64,000 nt of DNA from Chroogloeocystis siderophila 5.2 s.c.1 (GTDB lineage: Bacteria > Cyanobacteriota > Cyanobacteriia > Cyanobacteriales > Chroococcidiopsidaceae). Position numbers and translations under genes: made by a program. Location of the stretch: assembly GCF_001904655.1 (NCBI RefSeq), contig NZ_MRCC01000015.1, positions 62,001-126,000 of the forward strand, read 5' to 3'. The stretch's first letter is position 1, and each line of letters begins with the position of its first letter. This document shows, piece after piece, positions 8,979 to 18,062 of the stretch. The notes under the pieces are model-generated. The model saw nothing but the letters and a program-made list of their open reading frames with translations, ran no database searches and had not been told where the DNA came from.

Positions 8979-11575
8979 AGCCAATTCCCCACAAGAACAT
9001 AAGCAGACCAGTGCATCGGATGAGCGTAGTTAGGATTTTTTAATAACGACAACTGTGCTTGACGTAACGCATGAGCTTTGTTAGTTTGATTGCTTGCTAA
9101 CTCTGCATAAAATTGGCTCATCAATAAAGCTGTAGATTGGTCATCTACCGACCATAACGATGCCAGCGTACTACGCGCTCCGGCTCGCACGGCAAGTCCT
9201 GCAATACCCAAAGCCGCGCGTTTATCGCCAGCTGCGGTTTCGCAAGCACTCAAAACGAGCAGTTCAATTGCGCTAGATCGGTTTCGACTGCGAGTGCGCA
9301 ACAAATCATTTAACTCATTGACATTAATCGGTTTATCCCATGCGAGGATAAAAGTCTGTTCGATGTTAGAACTAAATTGACCGTGAGTTGCCAGATGTAC
9401 AACCGGAAATGACAGCGAGTTGACTTGATTTTGTAGTGCTTGACTAGTGAACTCTTGATTGAGCAATACTCGGCTAGAAACTTCAGATGTAATTTGCTCA
9501 ATTTCGCGCTCGACGTAATTTAGTCCTCCAAAGCCATAACGCGGTTGGCTAAGTCCCGCAGTTAATGCTTGTAATCTTTGCCGTTGTAGTGGTTGCGGAT
9601 TAATTAGTTGTAATCCTGGTGCGAGGGCAATACTATATTGTTCTATAAGATACTGCTGACGTTGCGCGTCGTACAGTGCTGCCATTGGAATGTTGCGCAG
9701 CGCACCATCTAAAACAAAAACTAAAGTTTGAATACTACTCGCATTGAGCGTGCTTAGTTGCGGTCGTATTAACCATTCATAAACTTTCTGAGAGAGTGCT
9801 TGCACTTCGGTAAAAGTGTCTGGCTCAATGAGTTGTTGTTGGAGTTGCTCTAGCGTAGCTTCAAACTCGGCTTGTGAAATGTTAATACTATGATGCTGTA
9901 GGGGTTGTTGTGGTAGTTTAATGATGACTTCGAGGCGATCGCGCAAAATAATTGGATAAATTACCGCTGCGGTGCGATCTTGTTCGTCTACGACTTGATC
10001 GATCTGACGGTTAGCATCTAAACACGCTGCACGGAAAAAGTTATTAAGTTCTGCTAATTGCAGCAACTCGATCGTTTGACGCGCTTTTTGAAGATTTTGT
10101 TGACTAGGTTGCGCAGTGTCGTTTGATTGCAACAACAAACTCACAAGTTCGCGATAAACAGGTTCAACTTCTTCTTGAAAAGAAAACTGAACGTCAGGAT
10201 TGATCGCTACCAAATCATACCGAAGCGTCTGAAGTGTTTGAACAGCTTCATCGTAAGCCGCGATCGCTTTTTGAGTGTCTCCCTGCGCTTGCAATAAGCG
10301 TCCTAATTGCCATTGCCAACGATAAGCAATATCCAGCGCGTTGATTCCTTGCGCTAATACCAGTGCTTGTTGCGTTAGGTCTTGCGCACTCGTCCACTGC
10401 TGCGTTTGTTCGTACAATCCCCCTAAATTTCCCAAAGCATAGCTTGTCGCGCGTGGATCTTGAAGATATTTTGCTTCTTGTACAGCGCTAGCAAGGAGGT
10501 TACCAATTTCTAACCACGAAGGAACGCTTGTTTGCAATTTTGACTGCGCCTGCTGCAAGCGAATCAAGTTTTGTGCCAAAGTAATGCGAGCATAAACTTT
10601 TGTCTGACTTGTCGGTACACTAGCAAGTTGAGATTGAATTTGAGGTAATAGCGCTTGTGCTGCGCCGAGATCGCCTGTCTCAAGTAAAAGGTTGAGTTGA
10701 TTGAGTTGTGCTTGGAGTTGCGTGCTTGCTGTTGGTGATACGCTTGCAGCTTTTTGATAGTAGGCTAGCGCGGCTTGTGGGTTTTGCTGCGATCGCACTG
10801 TGTTTCCTAAGCTTGCTAATGTTGCAGCGATTTCTTGTGGCGATCCTAGTTTTTGAGCTAATTTAAGGCTTTGCTGCAAGATCTGCTGCGATTGACTGAG
10901 ATTTCCCACAACGCGCAATGCATTTCCTAAACTGCGCAATCCAGCGACTTTAATTACCGAATTTGGCTGTTGTTGTAAGGTTTGATTCGCTTGGTTGAGT
11001 GTCGTTACTGCACGGCGAAACAGCCCTAAAGCTTGCTGTGCTTGCGCTTGATTGATTAAGCTACGTGTTATACCAACTGTATCTGCTGCTTTAGTGTATG
11101 CAGCGGTTGCTTTTTGCCAAGTATTCAGTGCTTGTTCGGTTTGTCCTTGCGCAAATTGTAGATTTCCTTGGTTATTCAACGCTTGGGCGAGAACTTGCGC
11201 GTATTGGGAATTTGTACGAGATGTTGAATTTAATAGTTGTAGACTTGTCGCGATCGCCTGATTTGCTGGCGATAAATTTCCTTGTTGTTGATACGCTAAA
11301 GCAAGATTACTCAACGCCATTGCTTGATTTAAGCTGTCACCACTCGCTTGATAAGCTTTTGCAGCTTGTTGCCACACGACTGCAGCTTGGGCATATTGTC
11401 CGGTTTCATATAATTCTCTTCCTTGCTGAATCGATTCAGATAAAGATGCGCTCAATGAAACAACTGCCACAGCTGACGAACCGTCTAGTACTCCCCCACA
11501 CCAAATGAGAAAGCTAACACTCAGTGCTAAAACGGGCTGGCGACTATGGAAAAATACACACCGTTCTCTTGCCAT
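8975..11575 (-). CDS. TPR-CHAT caspase-like protease, exported
   Basis: An 866-residue protein with an N-terminal signal-like segment (VLALSVSFLIWCGGVLDG), then about ten TPR-type helical repeats over residues 45-450. These contain repeated phrases such as ALSNLALAYQQQGN, ALNNQGNLQFAQGQ and ALGNLGGLYEQTQQ. The C-terminal CHAT domain (about 580-866) has His731 (LATHGQF) and Cys778 (LSACET). The start at 11575 lies 49 bases inside the transporter gene. It is supported by a GGAG eight bases upstream of the ATG and by the position of the signal segment. With transporter and exoprotein it forms an overlapping three-gene unit. The signal peptide implies a periplasmic protease or scaffold, perhaps acting on the exoprotein, which is an inference. 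Confidence 0.88.
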   Translation of the reverse strand: MARERCVFFHSRQPVLALSVSFLIWCGGVLDGSSAVAVVSLSASLSESIQQGRELYETGQYAQAAVVWQQAAKAYQASGDSLNQAMALSNLALAYQQQGNLSPANQAIATSLQLLNSTSRTNSQYAQVLAQALNNQGNLQFAQGQTEQALNTWQKATAAYTKAADTVGITRSLINQAQAQQALGLFRRAVTTLNQANQTLQQQPNSVIKVAGLRSLGNALRVVGNLSQSQQILQQSLKLAQKLGSPQEIAATLASLGNTVRSQQNPQAALAYYQKAASVSPTASTQLQAQLNQLNLLLETGDLGAAQALLPQIQSQLASVPTSQTKVYARITLAQNLIRLQQAQSKLQTSVPSWLEIGNLLASAVQEAKYLQDPRATSYALGNLGGLYEQTQQWTSAQDLTQQALVLAQGINALDIAYRWQWQLGRLLQAQGDTQKAIAAYDEAVQTLQTLRYDLVAINPDVQFSFQEEVEPVYRELVSLLLQSNDTAQPSQQNLQKARQTIELLQLAELNNFFRAACLDANRQIDQVVDEQDRTAAVIYPIILRDRLEVIIKLPQQPLQHHSINISQAEFEATLEQLQQQLIEPDTFTEVQALSQKVYEWLIRPQLSTLNASSIQTLVFVLDGALRNIPMAALYDAQRQQYLIEQYSIALAPGLQLINPQPLQRQRLQALTAGLSQPRYGFGGLNYVEREIEQITSEVSSRVLLNQEFTSQALQNQVNSLSFPVVHLATHGQFSSNIEQTFILAWDKPINVNELNDLLRTRSRNRSSAIELLVLSACETAAGDKRAALGIAGLAVRAGARSTLASLWSVDDQSTALLMSQFYAELASNQTNKAHALRQAQLSLLKNPNYAHPMHWSAYVLVGNWL

Positions 11576-13287
11576 GTTCTTTTCTCCGATGCGATATCAA
11601 CTAACGGAATTCCCCAGTCAAGGCGGGCGGTAAGGTTATTACCTACTTGCAAGCGTAAGCCAAGTCCGAGCGAAACTAATGTACTCGGATCAGGATTTGC
11701 ATCTTTTCGATTCCAACTTGTACCCACGTCTACAAACGGAGTTAATTGTAAAAGTCCTTGCCATTCAGGAATGCGCGAGATGGGGACGCGCAACTCAACC
11801 GAAGCAAACGCGCCATTATCAGTTAATAACGTATCTTGACGATAACCGCGAACGCTGTCAAATCCACCTAAGCTAAATTGTTCTACCGGAACTAAAGCTT
11901 GATCGGCAAGTTGCACATCACCGCGAACTAAAAGTAAAGTATCAGTAGCTAAAAGACGCACCCATTGGGCTTGTCCCCGCCAGGAGAAAAAGCGGCTATC
12001 AGGTGCATCGTCATTAATTGTGGCGTCAAAGGCACCAATTCCTACACTAAATTGCGATCGCGCTGCAATGACTTGGCGACTACCGCGCTGCGTCCATTCT
12101 TGAAAGAAGCGTAAAACAGAAATGCGTGTCCTTCCCTCGTCATCTGCCCCAGGAGATAGTTTGGATAAGGGAACGTCAAGATCTTCGAGGACAGTAGACG
12201 CTAGATTGCTTTCGCGGCGCGATGCGGTTAATCCTAAAACAAATTCTTCGGAAGGGCTTTGATTAATCGGTTGACGGAATGTGAGATCGTAGTAGCGCGA
12301 GTACGAGTCGATTTGTAAAAAATCAAATGGCGGCTCGATAATACTACTATCTGCTGCACCGACATCTAAGCTGATCGTGCCATTGCGTGGGTTGATGGGT
12401 AGCGCGTAACTGATATCAAACGTATTGCTACCGTCAGTGTTGTTGTATCCAACGCTGAGAGTATCACCAAATCCGAGTAAATTTGCTTCATTAATTTGCC
12501 CGCCACGCCGAAAGCTTCCAACACTCGGCGATCGCCGGTTATCTCCAATTACTTGCAGATTGAACGTTCGGGCTTCTTGCACTTGCACGTCAAGGACATT
12601 CGTTCCAGGGCGCGAACCTGCGGATAGTTCAGCAGACAAAGTTTGAATACGCGGATCGAGTTGCAATAGTTGCAGTGCTTCTAAGAGGCGCTGTTGATTT
12701 AGTGGTGCATCGGTACGGATAGCAATACGCGATCGCACGTAATTGGGGTTAAGCCTGCGCGTCCCAGTAACATTAATTGCCTCTAGTTCGCCTTCAATAA
12801 CCTGAATTGTCACTACTCCTGCTTGGAGTGTCTGAGGAGGAATGAAAGCACCCGAAGTAATGTAGCCGCGATCAATGTAGAGTTGAGTAACTGCTGAACG
12901 TGCTTGCAAAAGTTCTGTAAACGAAATTGGTCGATTTGTAAACGGTGCGAGTAACCGCGCAAATTCTTCTGCACTAAAGACTGTACTCCCAACAACATTA
13001 AAGCTTTTAACAATAATGGTATCGGGTATCCCAGGTAAAGGTGTAGGTGGTCTGGGGACTGCTGACGGTGGTTGTAATAATTCTTCTGGTGGTGGTAAGG
13101 GTTCGGTCGGTGGTTGCGGTGGTGGTGTTGGGCTAGGTGGTGGAATGACATCCTGTGGCGGTGGTAACTCAATCGCTTGGGCAAGAACGTTTTCTGCGGC
13201 TGATGTCGCAGCAATTTGAGTATTAACTACCAGTAATAAAAGCCCACTCAGCGAAAATTGCAGGCGGCGAACGAGGTTATGGGGCAT
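11527..13287 (-). CDS. TpsB/FhaC-type two-partner secretion transporter
   Basis: A 586-residue outer-membrane protein of the ShlB/FhaC/HecB family. Signal peptide at the N-terminus, then a proline-rich linker (many PPP and PPQP blocks, about residues 45-85). POTRA-type domains follow, beginning IIVKSFNVVGSTVFSAEEF and including VIEGELEAINVTGTRRL. The C-terminal barrel ends in Phe (FSIVASPF), as usual for outer-membrane beta-barrels. The barrel contains the VRGY motif (FDSVRGYRQD), the loop-6 signature of the Omp85/TpsB superfamily. I chose the ATG at 13287, which overlaps the exoprotein stop by 11 bases; a TTG three codons upstream is an alternative. It should export the TpsA encoded just upstream. 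Confidence 0.92.
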   Translation of the reverse strand: MPHNLVRRLQFSLSGLLLLVVNTQIAATSAAENVLAQAIELPPPQDVIPPPSPTPPPQPPTEPLPPPEELLQPPSAVPRPPTPLPGIPDTIIVKSFNVVGSTVFSAEEFARLLAPFTNRPISFTELLQARSAVTQLYIDRGYITSGAFIPPQTLQAGVVTIQVIEGELEAINVTGTRRLNPNYVRSRIAIRTDAPLNQQRLLEALQLLQLDPRIQTLSAELSAGSRPGTNVLDVQVQEARTFNLQVIGDNRRSPSVGSFRRGGQINEANLLGFGDTLSVGYNNTDGSNTFDISYALPINPRNGTISLDVGAADSSIIEPPFDFLQIDSYSRYYDLTFRQPINQSPSEEFVLGLTASRRESNLASTVLEDLDVPLSKLSPGADDEGRTRISVLRFFQEWTQRGSRQVIAARSQFSVGIGAFDATINDDAPDSRFFSWRGQAQWVRLLATDTLLLVRGDVQLADQALVPVEQFSLGGFDSVRGYRQDTLLTDNGAFASVELRVPISRIPEWQGLLQLTPFVDVGTSWNRKDANPDPSTLVSLGLGLRLQVGNNLTARLDWGIPLVDIASEKRTWQENGVYFSIVASPF

Positions 13288-16084
13288 TGCAAGCAACAGG
13301 CGTAGACCAAGAAGTATAAGTTGTAGCAGTTGGTACTTGAGCCATCAGTACTACTTCGCCATTGGAGCCTAGCATCCATCCCTGTGCTTCTACAAGCGAT
13401 TTTGGCTGAGAATTGTTAAGTTCGCTGGAGGCAGTATTTAATGGTGTAGCGGCTTGAGTTTGTACCGGAGTGCCTAAATCTGCTAACGTGGCATTTGCAT
13501 TAATCGCTTCGCCTGGAGTTGGTGGTAATCCCCCGCGCCCAGTAATGATAAATTCACTCGTGTTTGTTGCAATATTTGTATCCGCAGCGCATCCTCGCGC
13601 GACTAAGTTACTGACATCAACAGGTTGTTCGGGTAAAGAAACTAAACCGCGACTAGGTTCATCATCGACGACAATAATTTCGACAACACCATCTATTCCT
13701 TGTGCAGAACTCGCGGTAATCACACTATCGGGAGAAAGAAAGAATCCTTGCGTTGCAATGCGGATATTACCACCATTGCCTGTAAAAGCGTTAGCAGCAA
13801 CAGCACTGTTTCTAGTAGCAAAAAATAGTTTACTACTGATATCAATATTACCGCCGTTACCACCAGCATTTGCTGTACCAGCAGTTGCTGTAATGCTGCT
13901 ATTGTCGTTTAGAGCAACGTTTCTGCCTCGGAGTGAGATTTGTCCGCCTTCTCCTTGAGTTGTTGCGGTGGAAATTGTGCCTTGATTGTTAAGTGATATT
14001 GAGGGCGCAGTGACGTTGATTTGTCCTGCATCAGCGATCGCATCTCCTCGCACTCGTGCCAAGAAACCGCTTGCGGCACCATCATTATCGATGCGATCAG
14101 GTGTTTGTTGAAGTCTGTCGTTGTACGTGCGATCGCTTCCCGCAATATTAACGCTATTTGTCGCACCAACTGTAATATTACCTGCCATGCCCTGATTAAA
14201 GGCAGTCGTTAAAATTTGTCCGCCATTAGTTGCAGTCACATTCGCCGCATTGACTGTAATATTTCCTCCAGGTGCAATACTGCGAGTCCGCGCACTGATA
14301 ACTGCACCATCAAGAATGTTTAAATTACCCGTATTGACTTGAATATTCCCACCACGTCCAGTAGCTTTTGTGTCGGTAAAAGCGAATAAACCACTAGAAG
14401 TAGTATTAGCAATGCCACTGAGGCGAATTGTTGCATTAGGATTAACACCAGAAAGTGTGACAAACTCGGAAGCATTTATAAAAATATTGCCTGCATTTCC
14501 GATACCGTTGGTACTTGTACTAATACTGCCACCATTAGTAATTTCTAAACTTCTAGAATTAATTTGAGTATCTCCCGCATTTCCCAATCCTATAGTGTCG
14601 TTGTAAATAATACTATTTGCTAAAAAAACACTATTGGCTGTAATAAATAAATTGCCTGCACGTCCTGCTGCTTCCGCAGTATTCAAGGCTATTTCAGCAC
14701 CATCGCTTAAAGAAACTGTATTAGCTTGAATATTAACTTCACCACCACTTGTCGCAGTACCAGAGGCTACTGTAGCAATATAAGTATTTTTTCCTACTAA
14801 AGCAACTGAATCATTGACGTTTATATCAACATCGCCAGCACTGCCTTGTGCAGTAGTTAAAGTAAAAATGGTACTACTATCTTCTAACAAGAAAGAGCCA
14901 GCAGATATTTGAACATTGCCTCCATTTCCTTGGTCAACTACTGATGTAGATATATTTGATGTATTTTTAATTACAACCTCATTATTTACATCAATTGATA
15001 CTCTACCAGCATTACCGGTATATGCTGTCGAATCTATAGCGGACTTGTCTAGTAGCACAGATGCTGCTCTTAATTGGATATCCCCCGCATTACCCTCTAC
15101 ATCTGATAGCGATTGATTAACAAGACTACTCCCAATTAGTGATATTGTCCCCGTAGCATCTAAAATAATATTTCCAGGTTCAGTAGCTGTAGATTCCGCA
15201 CCTGGCTGTGTACCAGCTTGAATATAAGCACCATCAATATTAATGTTTCTGGCATTTATCGCAAAACTACCGGTTCCGTCTCCTGCTATAAAGGCATTAA
15301 CGCCAAGACTAATTGAAGGATCTCCCCCACTAATTGTGACATCTCCTCTAGCGATACTAGAAGGAAAACTTAAACTTAAATCTTTACCATCAATATTGTT
15401 TAAGCCTACAGTACCTGTTCCTAATACACTGGCTAACTCAATTCGTCCACTGGGTGCAACTAATTGCTCAAAATTAAATTCTCCACCAAAAATATTAACA
15501 TTGCCTCCAAGGAGAATTAAACTCTGATCATCAGGAAGAAAAATCAAGCTATCTCGAACTTCAATCGCAGGAGGAGATGGAGAGGTAATTTGATTAAATA
15601 GAAAAGCTGAAGGATTAACTGTGAGTAATTCTGGATTATTTGCCGGAGTAACGCTAAAACTTCCTTGATTCTCAAATTGAATTGCATTAGCAGTAGTCGC
15701 AACAAATGAGCCACTAATATTTATAAAAGCAGTAGGTCCAAAAATAATTCCTTGTGGATTGATTAAAAATAAATTAGCATCACCGGACACCTCCAAAGCT
15801 CCAAAAATATTTGAAGGATTACCGCCTGTGACTCTAGTAATAATATTTGTTACGCCTGGGTCGTTGAACGTAACTTGTTGATTTACATCAATATTAAATT
15901 GCGAAAAGCTGTGAAAAAGGTTTTCTCCGGTTTGTGTTCCTCCTGTAATCTCACAAACTGCGGCACAAACTGCGGGTGTCGTTGGTGTTGTCCCATCAGG
16001 AATAATTTGGGCTTGAACTGGGATAGGTAAGCTTCCCAGAAGAACACTACCAGCAATCCAGAGAAGATTTGTACTTTGCCTCAC
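13277..16084 (-). CDS. TpsA haemagglutinin-like exoprotein
   Basis: A 935-residue secreted protein. A signal peptide (LLWIAGSVLLGSLPIPVQAQ) is followed by the TPS secretion domain. It has the haemagglutination-activity motif NLFLINPQGIIFGP near residue 110 and HSFSQFNIDVNQQVTF near 62. The middle is a long Asn/Gly/Ser-rich beta-helix with many GNAG, GNGGN and GNIT turns. The C-terminal part has the cyanobacterial pattern of a Cys followed by SEFIITGRGGLPPTPGE. It is first in the overlapping trio with the transporter and TPR-CHAT protein. Likely a surface adhesin or carbohydrate-binding protein. Its GC-richer C-terminal repeats produce long spurious antisense frames. Confidence 0.92.
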   Translation of the reverse strand: MRQSTNLLWIAGSVLLGSLPIPVQAQIIPDGTTPTTPAVCAAVCEITGGTQTGENLFHSFSQFNIDVNQQVTFNDPGVTNIITRVTGGNPSNIFGALEVSGDANLFLINPQGIIFGPTAFINISGSFVATTANAIQFENQGSFSVTPANNPELLTVNPSAFLFNQITSPSPPAIEVRDSLIFLPDDQSLILLGGNVNIFGGEFNFEQLVAPSGRIELASVLGTGTVGLNNIDGKDLSLSFPSSIARGDVTISGGDPSISLGVNAFIAGDGTGSFAINARNINIDGAYIQAGTQPGAESTATEPGNIILDATGTISLIGSSLVNQSLSDVEGNAGDIQLRAASVLLDKSAIDSTAYTGNAGRVSIDVNNEVVIKNTSNISTSVVDQGNGGNVQISAGSFLLEDSSTIFTLTTAQGSAGDVDINVNDSVALVGKNTYIATVASGTATSGGEVNIQANTVSLSDGAEIALNTAEAAGRAGNLFITANSVFLANSIIYNDTIGLGNAGDTQINSRSLEITNGGSISTSTNGIGNAGNIFINASEFVTLSGVNPNATIRLSGIANTTSSGLFAFTDTKATGRGGNIQVNTGNLNILDGAVISARTRSIAPGGNITVNAANVTATNGGQILTTAFNQGMAGNITVGATNSVNIAGSDRTYNDRLQQTPDRIDNDGAASGFLARVRGDAIADAGQINVTAPSISLNNQGTISTATTQGEGGQISLRGRNVALNDNSSITATAGTANAGGNGGNIDISSKLFFATRNSAVAANAFTGNGGNIRIATQGFFLSPDSVITASSAQGIDGVVEIIVVDDEPSRGLVSLPEQPVDVSNLVARGCAADTNIATNTSEFIITGRGGLPPTPGEAINANATLADLGTPVQTQAATPLNTASSELNNSQPKSLVEAQGWMLGSNGEVVLMAQVPTATTYTSWSTPVACNAP

Positions 16085-16220
16085 AAATAAATTCCTACTA
16101 TTTTCTCAAAATTTATAACAGATTCTGAAATAATTTAGAAAGATAAGTAATATATTAATCTCTTTTACTTAGAATACAGTAATAAAGCTTTCTTTAACGA
16201 TTCAAGCATACTGCTAATAA

Positions 16221-16253
16221 AAATGAGCCGTATAGGAATACTGCGGCTCATTT
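16221..16253 (-). terminator. Rho-independent terminator after the 96-residue protein gene
   Basis: Perfect 10-base stem AAATGAGCCG/CGGCTCATTT with a 13-base loop. Read on the minus strand it is followed by a T-rich run and lies 22 bases after the stop at 16276. Confidence 0.75.
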
Positions 16254-16275
16254 ATTATAGTTATTTATAGATTAG

Positions 16276-16566
16276 TTACGATACATGACAACTTAAGGTA
16301 TAAGTGGTGGTGCCAAACTTGAAAGACAGTGGCTGAGAACCTGCTGAAGTAGAAAGCGAGTCATCAGCGCTTCGCGTCTGACCTGTACTAGTTTGTATCG
16401 AAAGTATAACTGTAGATGTAGTGCTATAGGATCTGTTCACATTTATGGTCACTGGTGTATGTGCTGTCATTCCACTAGGACCCCAAACTGTGTGGGATTG
16501 AAATTTTAATGTTACGATTCCCAGCGAATGATTGCACACAAGCGTTTGAAACGTTACCGTAGCCAT
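16276..16566 (-). CDS. Small Ser/Thr-rich protein, unknown function
   Basis: A 96-residue protein rich in Ser, Thr and Val, predicted to be mostly beta-strand. It has two cysteines near the ends (Cys11 and Cys94) that could form a disulfide, and no signal peptide. I recognise no family. Support for a real gene is good: an AAGGA ribosome site about 11 bases before the ATG, a clean rho-independent terminator just after the stop, and gene-like composition. It lies about 190 bases upstream of the haemagglutinin-like tpsA on the same strand but ends in its own terminator, so it is a separate transcription unit. A role as accessory, ligand or regulator of the secretion island is possible but is only inference from position. 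Confidence 0.6.
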   Translation of the reverse strand: MATVTFQTLVCNHSLGIVTLKFQSHTVWGPSGMTAHTPVTINVNRSYSTTSTVILSIQTSTGQTRSADDSLSTSAGSQPLSFKFGTTTYTLSCHVS

Positions 16567-16838
16567 TACAAATAGTTCCTTATAGTTATTTATACTTATT
16601 CAGGCAAGAAAACAGGGATTTCTCCCTGCATTGCCGTCATAATTAAACTCAATGCAACTACATTGTATTTCGGAAAAACTTGGTACTTTTTGAAGTAAAA
16701 ATCTTTGTTGTATAGCCTCAAACTCTGTCATGGCAGGGATATACAAACAATTAAGTAAGTTGATTTGTTAGTGTTTTTCTATATTTAAAATATGAAAGCT
16801 TTAACTTTATAAAGATAAAAAAAAGCCTGGTAGTAAGA

Positions 16839-16877
16839 AAATAAACGGATGTAAACTAAGCTTACATCCGTTTATTT
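16839..16877 (-). terminator. Strong hairpin, probable terminator of the ndh-nadK unit
   Basis: Perfect 16-base stem AAATAAACGGATGTAA paired with TTACATCCGTTTATTT around a 7-base loop. It lies about 260 bases beyond the nadK stop. T-rich sequence on the minus-strand side supports termination. The distance is long, so a regulatory RNA structure is an alternative. Confidence 0.55.
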
Positions 16878-17004
16878 CTCAACCTATAATTGTGTCTTCA
16901 GTAGACCTCCTGCATGAATTGCACTCTTCCTACGATTGAAGTCGGGGCTACTCAAACAAAGTTGACGAGCGCACACTAAAATAAGAGTTTTGAGAGGGTA
17001 AAGT

Positions 17005-17091
17005 ATGCCTTACCGGTATAGTCCAAAAAGATGTACAGAGTGTGGACGGCTGCGAATTTATTCACCAAGCATTCATGCAAGATATCTATAG
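17005..17091 (+). CDS. Possible 28-residue CxxC micro-protein
   Basis: A short frame with a GAGAGG about eight bases before its ATG. It encodes a basic peptide with a CTEC motif (MPYRYSPKRCTEC...). It is bordered by repeat-family sequence (17105-17131) and contains AGTCCA/TGTGGAC pieces, so it may be only part of a degenerate repeat. Coding status is uncertain. Confidence 0.2.
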   Translation: MPYRYSPKRCTECGRLRIYSPSIHARYL

Positions 17092-17104
17092 ACTAGGCTT
17101 GTGT

Positions 17105-17131
17105 AGCTGCGACTTTAGTCGCTAAGCTAGC
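17105..17131. repeat. Partial copy of the AGTCCAC/GCGACT dispersed repeat
   Basis: AGCTGCGACTTTAGTCGCT followed by AAGCTAGC is the second hairpin module of the repeat family seen in full at 34250-34306, 49419-49470, 50430-50502 and 59634-59696. It ends 3 bases from the nadK stop codon. Confidence 0.55.
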
Positions 17132-17134
17132 AGA

Positions 17135-18058
17135 TTAATTATCTCGGTGATTATTACTGTAGCGAATCCTCGCGCCTGCCCACTGTAGCTTTTCGCGTAA
17201 TGTTTGATAGTACGAATAATTTTCGCGTAAAATAATGAACTTGGCACGATATTCTGCCATGCGGACATCGACTCGTTGACCAGGCCAAATCGAAGTTCCG
17301 AGAACGCTATCAGTCCATAACTTTGTATTCAACTCGTAATCTGCCAAAGGCCAGATACTGACAACCGAACCCGCAGGTAAAACGATCGGACGACTCGAAA
17401 GACTCATCGGGCAAATTGGAGTTACCGTAATCGCCTGCATTCCATCGTGGACAATCGGACCATTCGCCGCCACGGTGTACGCCGTAGAACCCGTAGGTGT
17501 GGCAATGATTAATCCATCACCTTGGTATTGATCGACAACCTCGCCATCGATTTCCATTTCCAGGATCGAAGTAATCATCCGATCTGCCGATGCAGGTTTA
17601 ACACAAATTTCATTGAGGGCAAAAAAGCGATCGCTGACAGGATCGAGATTGCTACTATTTCCCTCAAACACTTGGGCTTGTAGCATCATCCGCCGCTGAA
17701 TTGCATAGAGATCCGAAGCTAACCTATCCCAGACTTTTTCGGAATCTTTAAAGACATCAAACGACTCGGTTAAAAACCCTAAATTCCCGCCGACATTCAC
17801 CGCCAAAATTGGGATGCGATCTGCTGCTAAATTTCTCGCCGCCGATAAAGCTGTACCATCTCCACCTAGTACCAAAGCCATATCAATCGGCTGTGTTGAC
17901 GACGCCAAAAATACCGGATAAGGATTATCTTGCGGTCCACTTGGTCCCATCAGGACGCGACAGTTGCGACTTTCCAACTGCCGCGCACACTTTTCTGCCC
18001 AGCTTTTACTTAGCGAATCTCCAGCTTTGTGAGCAATAATAACTTGATTAAGCTGCAC
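17135..18058 (-). CDS. nadK: NAD kinase
   Basis: A 307-residue ATP-NAD kinase that makes NADP from NAD in the cytoplasm. The diagnostic GGDGTALSAARNL stands at about residues 84-96. Other family blocks are ILAVNVGGNLGFLTE and the substrate site PTGSTAYTVAANGPIVH. Length is typical of the longer cyanobacterial form. It starts 4 bases after the ndhE stop on the same strand, so it is very likely co-transcribed with the NDH-1 genes, linking NADP supply to the NADPH-using complex. Cyanobacteria usually carry two NAD kinases; this is the one next to ndhE. Confidence 0.95.
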   Translation of the reverse strand: MQLNQVIIAHKAGDSLSKSWAEKCARQLESRNCRVLMGPSGPQDNPYPVFLASSTQPIDMALVLGGDGTALSAARNLAADRIPILAVNVGGNLGFLTESFDVFKDSEKVWDRLASDLYAIQRRMMLQAQVFEGNSSNLDPVSDRFFALNEICVKPASADRMITSILEMEIDGEVVDQYQGDGLIIATPTGSTAYTVAANGPIVHDGMQAITVTPICPMSLSSRPIVLPAGSVVSIWPLADYELNTKLWTDSVLGTSIWPGQRVDVRMAEYRAKFIILRENYSYYQTLREKLQWAGARIRYSNNHRDN

Positions 18059-18062
18059 GCAC

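Larger units (their letters stand above)
16567..17134. other. Intergenic region upstream of the small protein gene
   Basis: This 568-base stretch contains a strong hairpin (16839-16877), a possible 28-codon frame (17005-17091) and repeat-family DNA near the nadK stop (17105-17131). The promoter of the 96-residue gene should lie between 16567 and about 16830. Nothing else is recognised. Confidence 0.5.

Noticed and set aside
13470-13958. 162-codon plus-strand frame opposite the haemagglutinin gene
   Set aside because: It is antisense to the repeated, Gly/Asn-rich part of tpsA, where long open antisense frames are expected. The composition (many Ser, Pro, Ala) fits an antisense shadow.
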